Shown: positions 62,047-64,000 of the stretch, piece after piece
Numbering within the stretch: position 1 is the first letter of the stretch
Layout: each line of letters opens with the position of its first letter
NCBI GenBank assembly: GCA_021779835.1
Contig: JAJXZX010000016.1
Location: 23,053 to 87,052, forward strand
Origin: Pseudomonadota bacterium
GTDB lineage: Bacteria; Pseudomonadota; Alphaproteobacteria; Rhodobacterales; Rhodobacteraceae
Length of the DNA stretch: 64,000 nucleotides
Reading direction: 5' to 3'
Made by a program: the position numbers and the translations under genes
The notes under the pieces: generated by a model
The model's database searches: none
Told to the model about the DNA's origin: nothing
Seen by the model: the letters and a program-made list of their open reading frames with translations, nothing else

Positions 62047-63705
62047 ATGCAAATTGCTCTTTGGAAGCGGATCATTATCCTGGGCCTTTGCGCCCTTGGT
62101 GTGTTGTTCGCGGTGCCGAACCTGTTTTACACGCGGGTCGAGAACCATAACGATGCGGTGAAAAAGATCGCGCAAGCGGGATCGACCCCCGATCTGGCGG
62201 CGCAGGCGGCGGGCTGGCCAAACTGGTTGCCGTCCAACCTGGTCAATCTGGGGCTGGATCTGCGCGGCGGCGCGCATCTGTTGGCTGAAGTGCAGCTGAA
62301 AGATGTGTATGCCGACCGGATGAATTCGCTGTGGCCGGAAGTGCGCGATGCGTTGCGCACCGATCGTGGCGTGGTGGGCAACGTGCGCCGCGAACCCTCG
62401 CCGCCCGACCAACTGCGCGTCTCGATTTCCGAGGCGGGCGGGCTTCAAAAGGCGCTGGCCGATGTGCAGGCGCTGTCGCAACCGGTGGTGTCGCTGGCGG
62501 GCGTGGGCCAGCGCGATATTCAGGCGGTGGGCGTGGGTAACACCATCACCATCTCGCTGTCGCCTGCGGAAAAGACCGCGACCGACGACCGCACCATGCA
62601 GCAATCGCTGGAGATCGTGCGGCGCCGGGTTGATGCGGCAGGCACGCGCGAGCCGACCATTCAACGCGAAGGCACCGACCGTATCCTGATCGAGGTGCCG
62701 GGCATCGGCTCTGCCGAAGAGCTGAAGGCGCTGATCGGCACCACGGCGCGGCTGACCTTTAACGGGGTTGTCGGGCGCACGGCTGACCCTCATGCCATCG
62801 CCGGGGCGGGGAACGTCGTGATCCCGTCGCAGGACGAAAAGGGTGTGTATTACATCGTGCAGGATACGCCGGTGGTGACTGGCGAGGATCTGACCGATGC
62901 GCAGCCCGCCTTTGACCAGAACGGACGGCCTGCGGTCGATTTCCGCTTTGACGCCTCGGGCGCGCGCAAGTTCGGTGACTATACCGCGCAACATATCGGG
63001 TCGCCCTTTGCGATCGTGCTGGACAATCAGGTGATCTCGGCGCCGGTCATTCAGGCGCATATCGGCGGCGGTTCGGGCATCATCACCGGCAACTTCACCG
63101 TGCAGGGCTCGACCAAGCTCGCGGTGCTGCTGCGGGCCGGGGCGCTGCCGGCCAAGATGAATTTCCTTGAAGAACGCACCATCGGGCCGGAACTGGGCGC
63201 CGACAGCATCAAGGCGGGCAAGGTTGCCGCCGTGGTAGGCTCGCTTGCCGTGGGGGTGTTCATGGTGCTGGTTTATGGCTGGTTTGGCTGGATCGCCAAC
63301 CTCAGCCTTGTGCTGAACATTGGCATGTTGTTTGGCGCGCTGAGCATGATTGGCGGCACGCTGACGCTGCCGGGTATCGCCGGTATCGTGCTGACGGTCG
63401 GCACGGCGGTGGACGGCAACGTGCTGGTCTATGAGCGTATCCGCGAGGAATTGCGCAACGCCAAAGGCCCGGCCCGCGCGATTGAGCTTGGCTATGACCG
63501 CGCGCTGAGCGCTATTGTGGACAGTAATATCACCACGTTGATCTCTGCGCTTATCCTTTACTTCGTCGGCTCGGGTCCGGTGCGCGGCTTTGCCGTCACG
63601 CTGGCCTTGGGGATCATCACCTCGGTGTTCAGCACGGTATTCCTGTCGCGCCTGTTCATCGTGATGTGGTTCGAACGCCGCCGTCCCAAGACAATCGAGG
63701 TGTAA
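62047..63705 (+). CDS. secD: protein translocase subunit SecD
   Basis: The 552-residue inner-membrane protein uses the proton gradient to help pull proteins through SecYEG. An N-terminal helix (about 6-24) precedes the periplasmic P1 domain with 'NLGLDLRGGAHLLAEVQLKD' and 'SLEIVRRRVDAAGTREPTIQ'. The C-terminal five-helix block contains 'FLEERTIGPELGADSIKAGK', 'VLTVGTAVDGNVLVYERIRE' and 'GSGPVRGFAVTLALGIITSV'. Length and motifs fit an alphaproteobacterial SecD. Confidence 0.96.
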   Translation: MQIALWKRIIILGLCALGVLFAVPNLFYTRVENHNDAVKKIAQAGSTPDLAAQAAGWPNWLPSNLVNLGLDLRGGAHLLAEVQLKDVYADRMNSLWPEVRDALRTDRGVVGNVRREPSPPDQLRVSISEAGGLQKALADVQALSQPVVSLAGVGQRDIQAVGVGNTITISLSPAEKTATDDRTMQQSLEIVRRRVDAAGTREPTIQREGTDRILIEVPGIGSAEELKALIGTTARLTFNGVVGRTADPHAIAGAGNVVIPSQDEKGVYYIVQDTPVVTGEDLTDAQPAFDQNGRPAVDFRFDASGARKFGDYTAQHIGSPFAIVLDNQVISAPVIQAHIGGGSGIITGNFTVQGSTKLAVLLRAGALPAKMNFLEERTIGPELGADSIKAGKVAAVVGSLAVGVFMVLVYGWFGWIANLSLVLNIGMLFGALSMIGGTLTLPGIAGIVLTVGTAVDGNVLVYERIREELRNAKGPARAIELGYDRALSAIVDSNITTLISALILYFVGSGPVRGFAVTLALGIITSVFSTVFLSRLFIVMWFERRRPKTIEV

Positions 63706-63709
63706 GAAG

Positions 63710-64000
63710 ATGCGGCTACGTCTGGTTCCCGATCATACTAACATCGACTTCTTCGCCATTGCGAGGGTGACCTTTGGCGGCTCTATGCTGCTGGTGGTGA
63801 TCTCGGTGATCGCGCCCTTCATCTGGGGGCTGAACTTTGGCATCGACTTTCTGGGCGGCACCACGATCCGCACTGAGGCGGTGCAGCCGATCAACATCGG
63901 CGCCTACCGCGCGGCGCTGACGCCGCTTAATCTGGGCGATGTCGTCATCGCCGAGGTGTTCGATCCGACCTTCCGTCCCGACCAGCATGTCGCGATGATC
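63710..64000 (+). CDS. secF: protein translocase subunit SecF, N-terminal part (runs off the window)
   Basis: The ATG at 63710 lies four bases after the secD stop, with AAGA before it. The 97 visible codons read 'MRLRLVPDHTNIDFFAIARV', a membrane helix ('GSMLLVVISVIAPFIWG') and 'LNFGIDFLGGTTIRTEAVQP', the conserved GIDFxGG of SecF. The rest is outside the window. SecF pairs with SecD in the translocon, completing yajC-secD-secF. Confidence 0.95.
   Translation, partial: MRLRLVPDHTNIDFFAIARVTFGGSMLLVVISVIAPFIWGLNFGIDFLGGTTIRTEAVQPINIGAYRAALTPLNLGDVVIAEVFDPTFRPDQHVAMI

Overview
The window looks like a chromosomal stretch of a high-GC alphaproteobacterium of the order Rhodobacterales (roseobacter/Rhodobacter type). 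This rests on gene content and order: soxBDAG sarcosine oxidase; a urease cluster with a LprI-like gene inside it; cysG-DUF2849-sulfite reductase-APS-type reductase-DUF934-fpr with a divergent Lrp regulator; ccmI-ruvX-DUF1289; and a MoxR/VWA/XdhC maturation block. No rRNA, tRNA, CRISPR array, prophage or intact insertion sequence was seen. Nearly all genes are ordinary chromosomal genes, and most long antisense reading frames are shadows caused by GC-rich codon use.

Layout. 0-3 kb: the end of a dimethylglycine/sarcosine-dehydrogenase-like protein, an MttB-family methyltransferase without pyrrolysine and a beta-hydroxyacid dehydrogenase, suggesting methylated-amine demethylation. 3-7 kb: poorly conserved small membrane or secreted proteins around an mtfA peptidase, with two gene-poor gaps. 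7-15 kb: rsgA, rpiB, a DMT exporter, a LysR regulator divergent from a class III CoA-transferase/acyl-CoA dehydrogenase pair, a decayed MFS transporter, then dusA. 15-18 kb: ccmI-ruvX-DUF1289 with ATGA overlaps. 18-23 kb: soxBDAG. 23-32 kb: sodB, a LOG-family gene, a LysM protein, an Atm1-type ABC exporter, dnaB, pyrE and pyrC. 32-38.4 kb: the complete urease set (ureD, A, B, C, E, F, G) with three small non-urease genes among them. 38.5-43.6 kb: a hydrolase-like protein, a glycosyltransferase, a LysE exporter, glutaryl-CoA dehydrogenase and its divergent LysR gene. 43.7-50 kb: MoxR ATPase, VWA protein, a large OmpA-family protein, XdhC and a molybdopterin-binding protein. 50-53 kb: a YdeI/DUF1801 protein, infC with an apparent ATA start codon, and two tandem paralogous Ala-rich membrane proteins. 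53-58.8 kb: sulfate assimilation and siroheme synthesis. 58.8-64 kb: a cytochrome P450, serS, yajC-secD and the start of secF.

Functional links. SoxBDAG and the methylated-amine genes at the left edge both feed one-carbon units to tetrahydrofolate. Siroheme from CysG is the cofactor of the sulfite reductase beside it, and the ferredoxin-NADP reductase in the same run is a likely electron source. Urease maturation genes flank the structural genes. MoxR, VWA, XdhC and the molybdopterin-binding protein resemble the maturation genes of molybdenum hydroxylases, although no such hydroxylase lies in the window.

The points most worth a second look are the tandem paralogues at 51.5-52.7 kb, a degenerate intergenic element recurring about seven times just after stop codons, an AT-rich motif shared by the leaders of soxD and serS, the ATA start of infC, paired DnaA-box-like sites upstream of dnaB, and the OmpA gene inside the Mo-enzyme maturation block. 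I did not find a clear new multi-gene defence or biosynthetic system.
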